Below, piece by piece: positions 8,448 through 16,993 of a DNA stretch of 64,000 bases. The notes below the pieces were generated by a model, which saw only the letters and a program-made list of their open reading frames with translations, did not search any database and was not told the DNA's origin. The stretch's first letter is position 1. Each line of letters begins with the position of its first letter. A program made the translations under genes and the position numbers. Origin of the DNA: Planctomycetota bacterium (lineage in GTDB: Bacteria > Planctomycetota > SZUA-567 > H5-PLA8); the NCBI GenBank assembly GCA_027493525.1, contig JAOSKN010000001.1, positions 1,860,001 through 1,924,000 of the forward strand. The letters run 5' to 3'.

Positions 8448-8700
8448 GGTTCCCTGCGGCTGCCGCGCCCCTTCGGCTTGGGAAGCCGCGGGCGTCTTGC
8501 CCGCCCGTCGTGCCACGGGTCGGCGCAGCCGCCCCGTGCCTCACTCGGAGCGCCGGCATCCGCCGAGGCACGCCAATATTCCAAGACAATCCCCAGCACA
8601 GGCCATACGCCAATACTAAAATGAGCAGCGCGCGCAAGGAGAATTGAAAGCGCTTGGGATGCTTGCCGTTGGGCGTGTCTTTTATATCGGCGCCAACGCC
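8448..8700. other. Intergenic region with hairpins
   Basis: About 250 bases between convergent genes. One hairpin is GCGGGC-GTCTT-GCCCGC at 8488-8504; another pairs GTGCCTC (8536-8542) with GAGGCAC (8565-8571). They may end transcripts from both sides. The motif ACTCGGAGCGC also occurs near 15166, beside another inverted repeat. No gene is seen. Confidence 0.5.
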
Positions 8701-9501
8701 TCACGCCGCGCCGAACCGCTCCAGCGCCTGCGCGTAGCCGACCCGTTCGAACCCCGCCTCTTCGATCCACGCCTTCGCCTCGGGATCGCAGAGCAGCGCC
8801 AGATCCTCGTCGCGGTCGGTATCGAAGCCCGGCCGCAACGCCAGCGCCTGTAGCTCCGGCGTCAGCAGCGCGGCGTGCGTGATCGCGTAGTGGACCCCCG
8901 GCGGGGCCGCGCGGAGGGCCGCGCGGAAGGCCGGCTTCCGTTCGGCCAGCGAGCCGCGCCCCATCTTGAACCCTTGGGCGTTCAGCGGCGCCAGCTCCGC
9001 CGGCAGGCCCGCCTTCTCGGGCAGGCGCAGGAACGGGATGCGGAAGCGCTCCCAGATGCGCAGGGCCGCCTTGGCGAAGGCCCCGTCCCAGCGCGGGAAG
9101 GCCCCCATGTGGGCGTCCAGATGCGTGGGCTTGATCCCCGCCGCCAGCACGCGCTCGATCTGCGCGGCGACTTCCTCGTAGACCGCGTCGTCGGCCTCCG
9201 CCGGCAGGTCGTTGGTCGCCAGCGGGAAGGCCGTCGGCGCGCCCTTGCGCGTCAGCGCCTTCGCGCCGGTCAGCGGCCCGAAGTGGTACTCGGGGTACTC
9301 GCAGGTGAGCGTCACGTGGACGCCGACGGGGATGCCGTGTTCCTTGGCCAGCTTCGCGGCCTCGCCGAACCACGCGCACGGCGCCATCAGGTTGCTCTGC
9401 GTCAGGCAGCCTTGCGTGAAGGCCCGCACGACCCCGCGGTTGGCGGCGTTCGAGGACCCGAAATCGTCGGCCTGGAGGACCAGCAGGCGTTGGGCGTTCA
9501 T
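8701..9501 (-). CDS. ChbG/YdjC-family carbohydrate deacetylase
   Basis: A 266-residue protein with the family's metal-site motifs: ADDFG at residues 11-15, GVHVTLT near 60 and HLDAHMG near 130. YdjC/ChbG enzymes remove N-acetyl groups from chitin oligosaccharides such as diacetylchitobiose, using a divalent metal. Some members act on other acetylated sugars, so the exact substrate is open. No signal peptide is seen, so it is cytoplasmic. It diverges from aconitase and has no sugar genes immediately beside it, although sulfatases elsewhere in the window fit a polysaccharide diet. Confidence 0.88.
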   Translation of the reverse strand: MNAQRLLVLQADDFGSSNAANRGVVRAFTQGCLTQSNLMAPCAWFGEAAKLAKEHGIPVGVHVTLTCEYPEYHFGPLTGAKALTRKGAPTAFPLATNDLPAEADDAVYEEVAAQIERVLAAGIKPTHLDAHMGAFPRWDGAFAKAALRIWERFRIPFLRLPEKAGLPAELAPLNAQGFKMGRGSLAERKPAFRAALRAAPPGVHYAITHAALLTPELQALALRPGFDTDRDEDLALLCDPEAKAWIEEAGFERVGYAQALERFGAA

Positions 9502-9642
9502 GCGCTGGGTTTACACCTCCGCGCGGCGGGGTCAATCGAGCTTGCGGGCCGCCGTCTCCCGCATGGAGCACTTGCCCTTGACGCTCCGCCCTTCTGGCGC
9601 GAACGTTAAGGCGGCTTGTCCCGATCCCCCGGAGGAGTCCGC

Positions 9643-12224
9643 ATGTTCGACCGCGAAACCGTGGAGTCGTTCTACCGGGCGCTGCCCGAGCGCATCGCGA
9701 GCGTGCGCAAAAAGCTGGCCCGCCCGCTCACGCAGGCCGAGAAGATCCTCTACGGGCACCTCGACGACATCGAAGGGCAGGAGCTCGAGCGCGGCAAGAG
9801 CTTCCTGATGCTCCGGCCCGACCGCGTGGCGATGCAGGACGCCACCGCGCAGATGGCGATCCTCCAGTTCATCAGCTCCGGCCGCCAGAAGGTCGCCGTC
9901 CCCAGCACCGTCCACTGCGACCACCTGATCCAGGCGCGCAAGGGGGCCGGCCCGGACATGGAAGTGGCGTTGAAAGAGAACGCGGAGGTCTTCCACTTCC
10001 TCAGCGGTTCGGCGCGCCGCTACGGCATGGGCTTCTGGAAGCCCGGCAGCGGGATCATCCACCAGGTGGTGCTCGAGAACTACGCCTTCCCCGGCGGGCT
10101 GATGATCGGCACCGACAGCCACACCCCCAACGCCGGCGGGATGGGCATGGCCGCGATCGGCGTCGGCGGGGCCGACGCGGTCGACGTGATGGTCGGGATG
10201 CCCTGGGAACTGCTCTGCCCCAAGCTCGTCGGCGTCAAGCTCACCGGCGCGCTCAGCGGCTGGACCAGCGCCAAGGACGTCATCCTCAAGATGCTGGAAC
10301 GGCTCACCTGCGCCGGCGGCACCAACAAGATCATCGAGTACTTCGGCCCCGGCGTGGAGAGCATCTCGCTGACCGGCCGCGGCACCATCACCAACATGGG
10401 CGCCGAACTCGGCGCGACCACCAGCCTCTTCCCCGCCGACCTGCGCACCGCCGCCTACCTCCGCGCGACCCGCCGCGGCCTCGCCGCCGACTGGGCCATG
10501 CGGCACCTCCACGAGGTCAACGCCGACCCGCCGGTCCACGACGAACCCGACGCCTTCTACGACGAATACTACGAGATCGACCTCGACCAGCTCGGCCCCA
10601 TGCTCGTCGGCCCCCACAGCCCCGACGTCGCGCACAGCGCCGAGCAGATGAAAGTGGACGTGACCGAGAAAGGCTACCCCGACGAAATCAAGGTCTGCCT
10701 CATCGGCTCCTGCACCAACAGCAGCTACGAGGACATCGGGCGCGCCGCCCACGTCGCCCGTCAGGCGCTCGACAAGGGGCTGACGGCGAAGACCCCGCTC
10801 CTCGTCACGCCCGGCAGCGACCAGGTCTACGCCACGCTCGAACGCGACGGGCACCTGAAGACGCTCCGCGAACTCGGCGCGACCGTCCTCGCCAACGCCT
10901 GCGGCCCCTGCATCGGGCAGTGGAAGCGCGAGGACCTCAAGCCCGACGACCTCAACACCGCCAAACCCAACTCCATCGTCACGAGCTTCAACCGCAACTT
11001 CCGCGGGCGCAACGACAGCAACAACGCGACCCTGGCCTTCATCGGCTCGCCCGAACTCGTTGTCGCCAAGGCGATCTCCGGGCGCCTCTCTTTCAATCCC
11101 TCACCGACGAACTGCCCGCCAACGGCGGCCGGGTCAGGCTCGACCCGCCCGCCGCGCCGGACCTGCCCGAGCGCGGCTTCGTCTTCGACGACCAGGGCTA
11201 CCAGGCCCCGGACGTCCACGGCGCCCCGGAGGTGAAGGTCGCGCCCGACAGCGAGCGCCTGCAGCTCCTCGAGCCCTTCGATCCCTGGGACGGCCGGGAC
11301 TTCGGCGGCCTGCGCGTCCTGGTCAAGGCCCAGGGCAAGTGCACCACCGACAGCATCTCCGCCGCCGGCAAGTGGCTCCGCTACCGCGGGCATCTCGACA
11401 ACATCTCCAACAACCTCTTTCTCGGCGCGGTCAACGCCTTCGACGGCCAGACCGGGACCGGCCGCAACCTGCGCAGCGGCGAGGCCGGCCTGACCTTCCC
11501 CGAGATCGCCCGCGACTACAAACAGCACGGCATCGGCTGGGTGGCCGTCGGCGACCATAACTACGGCGAAGGCTCCAGCCGCGAGCACGCCGCCCTAGAA
11601 CCCCGGCACCTCGGCGGCCGCGCCGTCATCGTGCGCAGCTTCGCGCGCATCCACGAGACCAACCTCAAGAAGCAGGGCATGCTCGCCCTCACCTTCGCCG
11701 ATCCCGCCGACTACGATAAGGTCCGCGAAGACGACACGGTCGCCATCCTGGGCCTCAAGCACTTCGCGCCCGGCAAGCCGCTCACCGTCCGCCTTACCCA
11801 CGCCGACGGGAGCGCCGACGAGTTCAAGGCCCGGCACTCGTACAACGCCGAGCAGATCGAGTGGTTCAAGGCCGGCAGCGCGCTGAACCTGATCAAGCGC
11901 AGCCTGGCCCAGGAAGCGTCCAAGCGCGCCGAGGCCCGCCCGCCGGCGAAGCTCGCCGCGAAATCCAAGCCCGCCGCGAAGAAGAAACCCGCCAAGCCGA
12001 AGCCGAAGGCCGCGAAGAAGAAGACCGCGCCGAAGAAGAAGACCAAGCCGGCCGCACGGGCGCGGAAGACCGCGAAGAGGAAGGCCCCGGCCCGGAAGAC
12101 CGCCAAGCGCAAGCCCGCGAAGGCCAAAGCGCGCAAGAAACCCGCGGCGAAGCAGGCGCGCAAGCAGGCCAAGGTCCGGTCCGCGAAGAAGGCCGGAACG
12201 AAGCGCAAAGCGAAGCGGCGTTAA
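9643..12224 (+). CDS. acn: Aconitate hydratase (frameshifted) with histone-H1-like C-terminal tail
   Basis: Interconverts citrate and isocitrate in the TCA cycle. The ATG at 9643 has GGAGGAG just upstream. Cluster-ligand motifs are visible: [23 protein letters not shown] and [10 protein letters not shown]. The sequence is of the mitochondrial-type aconitase family (about 760 residues). At 11098-11100 a CCC run shifts the frame (residue ~486); one more C would join FNP to [10 protein letters not shown] and give about 860 residues. The swivel domain follows ([19 protein letters not shown]). After the usual end ([13 protein letters not shown]) the frame stays open for about 95 residues that are almost entirely Lys, Ala, Pro and Arg, unlike any normal aconitase. 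Confidence 0.88.
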
Positions 12225-12304
12225 GCGGAGGGCGTGCGCCGCCGAGGCGGCGAGGTGAGGATTCCGACGCAGGACGAGCGCGCCGCCGCGCCAAGGGTCG
12301 CCCC

Positions 12305-12898
12305 ATGGCCAACGAACTCCACGACTTCGACAAAGCCTACGCCTCGGGCCGCACTCCCTGGGACAGCGGCGTGCCCAGCCTCGAACTGCGCCGCGTCCTC
12401 GACGCGGGGCTGCTCCCTGGCCGGCGCGTGCTGGAACTCGGCTGCGGGACGGGCACCAACGCCGTCGAACTCGCGCGGCGCGGCTACGAAGTCACCGCGG
12501 TGGATTTCGTCGCCCAAGCCGTCGAAGCCGCGCGGGCCAAAGCCGGGGCGGCAGGCGTGAAAGTCGCCTTCCACGTCGGCGACGCGCTGAACGCCGACGT
12601 CGGCGGGTCCTTCGACCTGCTCTTCGACCGCGGCGTCTACCACCACTGCCGGCGCGTGGATTTGCCGGGCTTCATGAAGATGGTGGAGCGCGTCACGCGC
12701 CCGGCGAGCCGCTGGCTTTCCCTGGCCGGCAGCGCCAAGGAGACCCACGAGTACGGCCCGCCCACGGTGAGCGAAGCGGAATTCCGCGCCGAACTGGGCG
12801 GGCTCTTCGAGTTCCTCGAGATTCGCGAGTTCCGCTTCGGCACCGACAGCGAGGCCTTCCGGCCGCTGGCCTGGTCGATCCTGATGAAGCGCAAGTGA
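12305..12898 (+). CDS. Class I SAM-dependent methyltransferase
   Basis: A 197-residue cytosolic protein. ATG 12305 follows an AAGGG ribosome site. The SAM-binding motif I is VLELGCGTGTNAVELA (about residues 42-57), followed by VTAVDF (motif II) and FDLLFDRGVYHH. The opening (DFDKAYASGRTPWDSG) and overall shape resemble thiopurine/tellurite-type small-molecule methyltransferases, so detoxification or a secondary-metabolite role is possible; the substrate is not predictable. It lies 80 bases after the aconitase gene on the same strand. Confidence 0.85.
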   Translation: MANELHDFDKAYASGRTPWDSGVPSLELRRVLDAGLLPGRRVLELGCGTGTNAVELARRGYEVTAVDFVAQAVEAARAKAGAAGVKVAFHVGDALNADVGGSFDLLFDRGVYHHCRRVDLPGFMKMVERVTRPASRWLSLAGSAKETHEYGPPTVSEAEFRAELGGLFEFLEIREFRFGTDSEAFRPLAWSILMKRK

Positions 12899-12929
12899 AC
12901 CGGGCCGGACTCCTGCCCGCTGAAGCAGG

Positions 12930-13565
12930 TCAGGCGTCGAACTTGAGGTATCTCACCACCGCCGGCGGGACGTTCAGCGGGACCACCCGCGCCTTGACCT
13001 GATAGCGCTTCTGGAACGCCTGCACCACGTCGCGAATGCCCCTCAGCCGCTCGCGCTCCTGCTTCCTGCGGAAAGGCGTCTGCAGCTCGCGGATCGCGAG
13101 GTACTCGAAGTACGCCAGCGTGCCGTCGGGCTTCAGCAGCGCGCGGAAGTGCTCGAGGAATCCTTGCACCTCGCCGGGCGTGAAGTTGTTCAGGGGCAGG
13201 CCCGAGACGATCCGGTCGTAGACCGGCTTCGCGGGCAGTTCGCGCACGTCGCCGCGGATGACCCGGATCCGCTCGCGCATGCTCGCGAAACCCTTCTGCC
13301 GGGCGATCTTCTCCTTCAGGTGCTCCACGAAGTTCGGACTGATCTCGTAGAGGTCCAGCCGCCCGCGCCCGTTCATGCGCTGGGCCAGCGCGCGCGTGAA
13401 GGCCCCGGTCCCCGGGCCGACCTCCAGGACGCGCAGGTCGCCGGGAAGCTCCCGCGCCGGCGGCAGGCAGTGCGCCATCGCGCGGGCCAGGAACGGGCTG
13501 CTGGGCGCGACGGCGCCGGTCGTCTTGAAGTCCCGCAGGCTCTCGCGCAGAAAGGTCAGCGGCAT
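12930..13565 (-). CDS. Phospholipid N-methyltransferase-like / rRNA-dimethylase-fold methyltransferase
   Basis: A 211-residue protein beginning MPLTFLRESLRDFKTTGAV. This opening, with SSPFLARAM, is typical of the COG3963 phospholipid N-methyltransferase group (PmtA-like). The SAM motif is VLEVGPGTGAFTRAL (about residues 46-60). Motif IV-like SGLPLNNF appears near 125, and FEYLAIRELQ near 160. PmtA enzymes convert phosphatidylethanolamine to methylated forms at the inner membrane. The fold is shared with RsmA-type enzymes, so the lipid assignment is family inference only. It is convergent with the preceding methyltransferase gene. Confidence 0.75.
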   Translation of the reverse strand: MPLTFLRESLRDFKTTGAVAPSSPFLARAMAHCLPPARELPGDLRVLEVGPGTGAFTRALAQRMNGRGRLDLYEISPNFVEHLKEKIARQKGFASMRERIRVIRGDVRELPAKPVYDRIVSGLPLNNFTPGEVQGFLEHFRALLKPDGTLAYFEYLAIRELQTPFRRKQERERLRGIRDVVQAFQKRYQVKARVVPLNVPPAVVRYLKFDA

Positions 13566-13719
13566 GGACGGTTCCGGGTCGCGGGTTGTAAACCTTCGGG
13601 CCTTACGCGGGACGCATGGATTGTCTCGGCAAAATAGCCGCAGTCCCGCGGGCTGCCAAGGGCCGATGCGCGACCACGATGCGGACCGTAATCCCCCCTT
13701 GCCAAGCGCCGAACCCTCT

Positions 13720-13725
13720 TATAAT
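13720..13725 (+). promoter_or_regulatory. TATAAT box placed for a leaderless start
   Basis: A perfect TATAAT ends seven bases before an ATG at 13732, so the predicted transcript start falls on that ATG. A TTGCCA lies 15 bases upstream of the box, which is short spacing. It could also drive the TerC-family gene 170 bases downstream. Confidence 0.4.
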
Positions 13726-13731
13726 CCCGGC

Positions 13732-13815
13732 ATGACCTCGGCGGGCGTCTTCCTCCCCGTGCGCCTTGAATTGAGCCTTCCCGGGCTCGATCCCGGCGCC
13801 TTCGTCCGCCGCTGA
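13732..13815 (+). CDS. Possible 27-residue leaderless small ORF
   Basis: ATG to TGA encodes a hydrophobic, Pro/Leu-rich peptide (starts MTSAGVFLPVRLELSLPG). Support comes only from the TATAAT seven bases upstream. There is no ribosome site and no recognised family. It could be a leader peptide for the downstream transporter or chance. Confidence 0.25.
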   Translation: MTSAGVFLPVRLELSLPGLDPGAFVRR

Positions 13816-13897
13816 AGCCTTCGGTCGTATCCCGCGATCTTCGCACGGTTAAGCGCGTTGCAGTTTCCCGGCACTCTTTTGCGAGCGTCGAACATCC

Positions 13898-14947
13898 ATG
13901 TCCATCCTCCTGCTGGGCGATGCCGCCGCCGCCGCGTCCGCCTCCACCGAGACCCCCGCCTGGGCCTGGGGCGTCTTCGGCGCCCTGGTCGTCGGCATGC
14001 TGGCCATCGACCTCTTCATCTTCAACCGCAAGGCCCAGACCCACGGCATCCGCCAGGCGCTGGCCTGGACGGTCGTCTGGATCGCGCTGGCCGCGCTCTT
14101 CGGCGCCGGCGTCCACTACGTGCGCGGGCCGCACGCCGCCCTGGAGTACGCCACCGCGTACCTCGTCGAGAAGTCCCTTTCCATCGACAACATCTTCATC
14201 TTCATCGTGATCTTCCGCTATTTCGGGATACCCACCGTCTTCCAGCATCGCATCCTCTTCTGGGGCATCCTTGGCGCCCTGATCATGCGCGGGATCATGA
14301 TCGGCGCCGGCGTGCAGTTGATCGAGCACTTCCGCGGGATCCTCTACCTCTTCGCCGCTTTCCTCGTCTTCACCGGCATCAAGCTCTTCTTTCACGACGA
14401 CAAGAGCCACGACCCCAGCACGAGCTGGGCCTTCCGGCTCACCAAGCGCTTCGTGCCCATGACCAAGACCCTGCGGGACGAACGCTTTTTCGTGCGCGAG
14501 GACGGGCGCCTGCTGGCCACCCCGCTCTTTCTGGTCCTCATCGTCATCGAGGCCACCGACCTGATCTTCGCCGTCGACAGCGTCCCCGCCTGCCTGGGCA
14601 TCTCCCACGACCTGTTCATCGTCTACACCTCCAACATCTTCGCGATCCTGGGCCTGCGCGCGCTCTACTTCCTCCTCGCGGGGATGATGGGCGAACTGCG
14701 CTTCCTCAAGCCCGCGCTCTCCATCGTGCTCGTCTACATCGGCGCGAAGATGCTGCTGGCCGAACTCCACCACGCCGAAGTCGCCTGGGCCTTCAAGATC
14801 CCCACCGGCCTCTCGCTGGGCGTCGTCGGCGGAATCCTCACGCTCGCCGTCGCCGCGTCGCTCCTGTTCCCCGGAAAAAAGCCCGCGCCGCACGCCGGCG
14901 GGGACCTCGTCCCGGCCTCCGACCTGCCCGCCAAGCACGATGCCTAG
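13898..14947 (+). CDS. TerC/Alx-family integral membrane transporter
   Basis: A 349-residue protein with about nine membrane helices and the two acidic family motifs: EKSLSIDNIFIF (near residue 90) and EATDLIFAVDSVPA (near 210). TerC/Alx proteins export manganese or support metal loading and pH adaptation; older names link them to tellurite resistance. The C-terminus is a soluble tail of about 25 residues. The start ATG at 13898 was chosen because it directly precedes the first hydrophobic region. It is followed by a repeat-rich gap and a convergent sulfatase gene. Confidence 0.93.
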   Translation: MSILLLGDAAAAASASTETPAWAWGVFGALVVGMLAIDLFIFNRKAQTHGIRQALAWTVVWIALAALFGAGVHYVRGPHAALEYATAYLVEKSLSIDNIFIFIVIFRYFGIPTVFQHRILFWGILGALIMRGIMIGAGVQLIEHFRGILYLFAAFLVFTGIKLFFHDDKSHDPSTSWAFRLTKRFVPMTKTLRDERFFVREDGRLLATPLFLVLIVIEATDLIFAVDSVPACLGISHDLFIVYTSNIFAILGLRALYFLLAGMMGELRFLKPALSIVLVYIGAKMLLAELHHAEVAWAFKIPTGLSLGVVGGILTLAVAASLLFPGKKPAPHAGGDLVPASDLPAKHDA

Positions 14948-15247
14948 CGCGGGATGCTGGATTCACCGCGGAGGCGCAGAGGACGTGGAAATAGGATCAG
15001 GAAGTGCCGCCGACTCGCCTGCAAGGCTGGCTCTCCGCGTCGCTCGTAGTGGGTGCCACGCCACGCCGTGGCGTGCGGATGACGGAACGCATCCAACCCC
15101 GTGAAGACTTAGGTTGTCTAGAGACAGCCGCACGCCACTGCGTGGCGTGGCACCCAATCCATGCGCGACTCGGAGCGCTGCAGCTTCACCCGCCTTGGCC
15201 GTGCGTCTCCATAGGCTCCGCGCCTTTTGCGGCGAATGCCTCGCCAT
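14948..15247. other. Repeat-rich intergenic region
   Basis: About 300 bases between convergent genes, with no gene. It starts with TTCACCGCGGAGGCGCAGAG-type sequence and contains a large inverted repeat (15050-15156). It runs into a 14-bp tandem repeat overlapping the end of the sulfatase gene. Confidence 0.55.
15050..15156. repeat. Large inverted repeat with 29-bp arms
   Basis: Arms 15050-15078 and 15128-15156 match as inverted repeats at 28 of 29 bases (TGGGTGCCACGCCACGC and onward). Each arm also holds an inner palindrome (GCCACGCCGTGGC). The 49-base spacer includes TCTAGA. It could form a long hairpin at the end of both convergent genes, or be a MITE-type element. Confidence 0.7.
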
Positions 15248-16720
15248 TCAATCCGCATTCCGCAATCCGCATTCCGCAATGGCCCGCGTCTCGAACAGCT
15301 CCGGATTGCGGTCGATTTCCCCCTGCCAGCGCTGCAACGCCGCCCAGAGCGCCTCGCGCGTGCCGCGGTGCGCGGGATCGTCCCACCGGTTCGCGCGCTC
15401 CAGCGGATCGGCCTCCAGGTCGAAGAGATGCCCGTCGGCCTCCGCGGGCGTGAGCGGGCGCCCGTCCAGCATCCAGTCGGCGTCCAGCCGATGCCGCGCG
15501 GTCCGCACGGCCACGCGCATCGCCTGCCCGGGCTTGAGGGGCTCCGCACGGACCCCCGGGCGCGTGAGCACCTCCGCGGCGCGGTTGGGGTAGTGGATCT
15601 GCCCGAAGACGGCCTCCGGCGCCGGATCGCGGAAAAGGTCGCGCCCGCGCCAGCCTTCCGGCGCATGGTCCGCGAGCCCCGCGCAGCCCAGCAGCGTGCG
15701 GCCCGTATCGAGGAGCGCGGCCAAATCGTCGCGAACCTGCCCCTCGGGTATCCGCCCCGGGCAGGACCAGATGAAGGGCACGCGCCAGACCAGCTCGTCG
15801 AAGTTGCCCTTCTGCGTCGCGCCCCACTCGCCCAGCAGCGTCCCGTGGTCGGCGGAGAAGACCACGAGCGTATCCTCGCGCAGGCCGCGCGCCTCGAGCG
15901 CCGCCAGCAGCCGGCCGACCTCGTGATCCACGCACGCCACCAGGCCCATGTAATCGGTCCAGATCTGCTTGAGCTGCGCGCCGGAGAGCGCGCGGAGGTT
16001 CTGCTTCGCGGCGCTCCGCCGCAGCTCCGCACAGCGCGCCGCGAGAGCTTCCGCGTCGAAGAGCCGGATCGGCAGTTCCTCGGGCGCGAAGAGCCGGTCC
16101 CAGGGCGGGGGCGGGAGCACCGGCGTGTGCGGCCAGTTGTGGCTCACCCGCAGCAGGAACGGCTTGCCCGCGTCGCGCGTATCCAGGAAGCGGATCGCCT
16201 TATCGGTGCTCTGCCGGCTCGGATGGTCGTCGGCCGAAGGGTACGTCCCGCCCAGGATCACGCCGCGCTCCCCGCCCGGCCGGTGCACCACCCGGTGGCG
16301 CGCCTCGTCGTAGGCCTCGTTCAGCTTCCAGGGCGAGGCGTAGCGCTTGTCCATCGCGGCGCGGTCGTTGAACTGCCAGGTCGGATGCGCGGGCGTGTGC
16401 GACTTCCCGAAGTTCGCCGTCTGATAGCCCGCGCGCGCGAAGACCTCGGGAAACGTCAGCGTCCCCGCCGGAAAAACGTTCGCGACCTCCTGCACCGCGT
16501 TGTTGAGCGTGTTCAGCTCCTGCGGATACCGCGCCGCCAGTTGCGAACTGCGGCTCGGGACGCAGACCGGCGAGGCGCAGTACGCGCGCCGGAAGACCGT
16601 CCCGCGCGCGGCCAGCGCGTCCAGGTGCGGCGTCCGCGCCCAGGCCGAACCGTAGCAGCCCAGCGAATCGGCCCGGTGTTCGTCGGTCTGGATCCAGAGC
16701 ACGTTCGGTCGCTGGGGCAT
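15248..16720 (-). CDS. Type I sulfatase (arylsulfatase family)
   Basis: A 490-residue alkaline-phosphatase-superfamily enzyme that hydrolyses sulfate esters. The metal-binding Asp is in IQTDEHRAD (residue 13). The formylglycine motif CVPSR starts at Cys 53, which must be oxidised by a maturation enzyme not found here. FSADHGTLLGEWG supplies further metal ligands. No signal peptide is evident, unlike many sulfatases, so it may act on imported sugars. An AAGGAG ribosome site precedes the ATG. A TGTA-N13-TACA palindrome lies 26 bases upstream of the ATG, and two A-tract palindromes lie further up, implying tight regulation. The C-terminal ~10 residues come from an inserted repeat. Confidence 0.92.
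   Translation of the reverse strand: MPQRPNVLWIQTDEHRADSLGCYGSAWARTPHLDALAARGTVFRRAYCASPVCVPSRSSQLAARYPQELNTLNNAVQEVANVFPAGTLTFPEVFARAGYQTANFGKSHTPAHPTWQFNDRAAMDKRYASPWKLNEAYDEARHRVVHRPGGERGVILGGTYPSADDHPSRQSTDKAIRFLDTRDAGKPFLLRVSHNWPHTPVLPPPPWDRLFAPEELPIRLFDAEALAARCAELRRSAAKQNLRALSGAQLKQIWTDYMGLVACVDHEVGRLLAALEARGLREDTLVVFSADHGTLLGEWGATQKGNFDELVWRVPFIWSCPGRIPEGQVRDDLAALLDTGRTLLGCAGLADHAPEGWRGRDLFRDPAPEAVFGQIHYPNRAAEVLTRPGVRAEPLKPGQAMRVAVRTARHRLDADWMLDGRPLTPAEADGHLFDLEADPLERANRWDDPAHRGTREALWAALQRWQGEIDRNPELFETRAIAECGLRNAD
15251..15278. repeat. 14-bp tandem repeat at the sulfatase 3' end
   Basis: ATCCGCATTCCGCA occurs twice in a row. It supplies the last residues of the sulfatase frame (IAECGLRNAD-stop), which do not look like sulfatase sequence. 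Confidence 0.7.
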
Positions 16721-16746
16721 GGGGAGGCTCCTTGGGATAAATAAAC

Positions 16747-16767
16747 TGTAATACGGTATATATTACA
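16747..16767 (-). promoter_or_regulatory. Operator-like palindrome before the sulfatase gene
   Basis: A 21-bp palindrome with half sites TGTAATA and TATTACA (general form TGTA-N13-TACA), 26 bases before the sulfatase ATG and placed over the likely core promoter. Its form suits a dimeric repressor of the GntR or LacI type. A site of the same form is at 44753-44773. Confidence 0.5.
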
Positions 16768-16792
16768 CCGGGCTCCAGGAGTTCGCCTGAGC

Positions 16793-16812
16793 GCACACGG
16801 TGCAACTTTTTT
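16793..16812 (-). promoter_or_regulatory. A-tract/GCACC palindrome, proximal copy
   Basis: On the minus strand it reads A6-GTTGCACCGTGTGC. It is a degenerate member of the set at 16902-16926, 44427-44448 and 44516-44540. It may be an activator box upstream of the sulfatase; read on the plus strand it could be a weak terminator hairpin. Confidence 0.4.
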
Positions 16813-16901
16813 AGGCCTCCCCCAAGTCGGGCCTATACCCCGAATCGAGGGGTCTTACCCGAGAGGGTCAGGGGTTGGCATACAGGCGCGGCGACTGGAA
16901 C

Positions 16902-16926
16902 GATGCACCACAGTGCATCTTTTTTT
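16902..16926 (-). promoter_or_regulatory. A-tract/GCACC palindrome, distal copy
   Basis: On the minus strand it reads A7-GATGCACTGTGGTGCATC. The 7-bp stem GATGCAC/GTGCATC with a CACA loop, followed on the plus strand by seven T, would also make a textbook intrinsic terminator. No plus-strand gene ends before it, so a regulatory role or a short unseen RNA are the alternatives. Confidence 0.45.
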
Positions 16927-16993
16927 GAGATCTCTGCGATGGCGGGAGTTTCAGCCTTTAACATTAACCAGCACAATGCGATAGAAGGCGAGT

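Larger units (their letters stand above)
13566..13897. other. Intergenic region of about 330 bases upstream of the TerC-family gene
   Basis: Between divergent genes. It holds a TATAAT box and a 27-codon ORF at 13732-13815. I looked for a yybP-ykoY manganese riboswitch, common before this transporter family, and do not see its conserved core. The rest is featureless. Confidence 0.45.

Noticed and set aside
11090-11110. Programmed ribosomal frameshift in aconitase
   Set aside because: There is no slippery heptamer or downstream structure typical of recoding, and five other genes show the same kind of homopolymer break, so sequence error is simpler.
13566-13897. yybP-ykoY manganese riboswitch upstream of the TerC-family gene
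   Set aside because: Expected from family context, but the conserved core segments and three-way junction could not be found in the leader.
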